From Algoriphagus marincola DSM 16067 (lineage in GTDB: Bacteria; Bacteroidota; Bacteroidia; Cytophagales; Cyclobacteriaceae): a stretch of DNA of 64,000 nucleotides. Positions 63,294 through 64,000 of the stretch are shown here, one piece after another. Both the position numbers and the translations under genes were made by a program. The DNA is taken from assembly GCF_000429405.1 (NCBI RefSeq), contig NZ_KE386897.1, positions 256,031 through 320,030 of the forward strand. The letters run 5' to 3'. The notes under the pieces were generated by a model. It did no database searches. It was not told the DNA's origin and worked only from the letters and a program-made list of their open reading frames with translations. Within the stretch, counting starts at the first letter, position 1; every line of letters starts with the position of its first letter.

Positions 63294-63914
63294 ATGCAGC
63301 GAAAAAAAATTTACTTAGTCAGACATGGGCAGACCGATTTCAATCTCAAAGGGGTAGTACAAGGAAGTGGGATAGACGCACCTATCAATGAAACCGGTAG
63401 ATCTCAAGCAGCTGCATTTTTTGAAGCATACAAGGATGTCGAGTTTGATCAGATCTACCATACTTCTCTCATTCGAACTCGCCAGTCCATTCAGCAATTT
63501 GTGGATAGAGGAATTCCCACCACAGCTTTAGCGGAATTGAATGAGATTTCATGGGGTGAATATGAAGGAACTCCGATGACTCCGCAGGAAAATGAGTATT
63601 ACCTGCATATGCTGCATCAGTGGCAGGAAGGAAATTTAGACTATGCGATAGCCGGAGGAGAAAGTCCCAATCAAGTAGCGGTAAGGCTGCAGCGGGGGAT
63701 AGATAAAATAATTTCGGGTCCGGGAGAAACAATTCTGGTTTGCATGCATGGTAGAGCCATGCGTATATTTTTGAGTTTGATTTTTCAGTACGACCTGCGC
63801 TACATGGATCAATTTGAGCACAGCAATCTGTGTCTTTATTTACTGGAGCAACTTGGAGAGGATAGATTTGTGCTACGAAAAGCAAATGACCGAGCTCATC
63901 TTAAAGCTCTGTAA
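63294..63914 (+). CDS. Histidine phosphatase (phosphoglycerate-mutase-like)
   Basis: 206-residue branch 1 histidine phosphatase. RHG motif YLVRHGQTDFNLKG with the catalytic His at residue 10; SLIRTRQSIQQ, ISWGEYEG and CMHGRAMRIFLSLI complete the core. May be a broad phosphatase or a phosphoglycerate mutase. Divergent from the menaquinone operon, 50 bp upstream of it. Ends 14 bp within the next convergent gene. Confidence 0.92.
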   Translation: MQRKKIYLVRHGQTDFNLKGVVQGSGIDAPINETGRSQAAAFFEAYKDVEFDQIYHTSLIRTRQSIQQFVDRGIPTTALAELNEISWGEYEGTPMTPQENEYYLHMLHQWQEGNLDYAIAGGESPNQVAVRLQRGIDKIISGPGETILVCMHGRAMRIFLSLIFQYDLRYMDQFEHSNLCLYLLEQLGEDRFVLRKANDRAHLKAL

Positions 63915-64000
63915 GCAATTTACGGCCTTTGGCTTTTGACTCTTTGATTTGTGTTTGCTCACTCAGAAAATTCTCAAAAACTGATTCATTCTTGGTCAAA
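63901..64000 (-). CDS. C-terminal fragment of an unidentified gene, cut by window edge
   Basis: Minus-strand frame open from the right edge to a TAA at 63903-63901. The last residues read ESVFENFLSEQTQIKESKAK then GRKLLTEL. It overlaps the convergent histidine phosphatase gene by 14 bp. Too short to identify; coding nature is plausible from its composition. Confidence 0.5.
   Translation of the reverse strand, partial: LTKNESVFENFLSEQTQIKESKAKGRKLLTEL

Overview
The window looks like a chromosome segment of a Bacteroidota bacterium, most likely order Cytophagales and near Algoriphagus (inference, not tested by search). The support is the set of housekeeping proteins (CysS, PurH, PurN, BipA, XseA/XseB, DapA, an unusually long LigA, MetG, MenD/MenF), SusR-like and S41/S9 proteins, lipoproteins, and several copies of the Bacteroidota -7 promoter element TAnnTTTG ahead of housekeeping genes.

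Layout. 1-6.7 kb: 3' part of a GH3 glycosidase, galactokinase, a LacI regulator, an M28 lipoprotein peptidase and cysS. 6.8-13.7 kb: a HicA/HicB pair, purH, an aspartoacylase-like enzyme overlapping a glutamate-cysteine-ligase-like enzyme fused to two CBS domains, two small membrane genes (one with an internal stop) and purN. 13.7-22.2 kb: S41 peptidase, Dabb protein, a divergent HxlR regulator/SnoaL pair with a triple operator-like repeat, a beta-barrel protein, a nitrilase-family protein and a higher-GC S9 peptidase. 22.2-39.3 kb: an integron-type gene cassette array. 39.3-40.4 kb: palindromic tandem repeats. 40.4-64 kb: bipA, an outer-membrane protein, dapA-xseA-xseB, ligA, a TetR regulator, metG, a HepT/MNT-like pair, an FAD/Fe-S oxidoreductase, an HTH membrane protein, a propeller/LuxR sensor-regulator, the paaI-like/menF/menD operon, a histidine phosphatase and the tail of one more gene.

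Main discovery. Positions 22200-38993 hold 11 cassettes with 17 genes, all on the minus strand, separated by 10 complete attC-like imperfect palindromes and ended by one truncated attC. In every cassette the first 8-10 bases (starting GTT) are the exact reverse complement of the left box (ending AAC) of that cassette's own attC. This is expected if each cassette was once a circle excised at G|TT. The boxes differ between cassettes but agree within each cassette, 11 of 11. At the upstream end lies a truncated tyrosine recombinase whose C-terminus ([25 protein letters not shown]) resembles integron integrases. It points toward the cassettes, as in the Treponema arrangement, with a 30-bp candidate attI between its stop codon and the first cassette. 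The integrase has lost its N-terminal part, so the array appears to be stranded.

Cassette contents, from the integrase outward: GYF-membrane protein plus RES-like protein; arylsulfatase; TrpF-like enzyme plus Nudix hydrolase; secreted protein; OLD-like ATPase; EVE-like/HNH endonuclease; DHFR-like reductase plus GNAT; flavoprotein monooxygenase; a four-gene AraC-regulated operon; a DUF1593 nucleoside-hydrolase-like protein; a methyltransferase. The mix is defence-like nucleases, small-molecule-modifying enzymes and secreted hydrolases.
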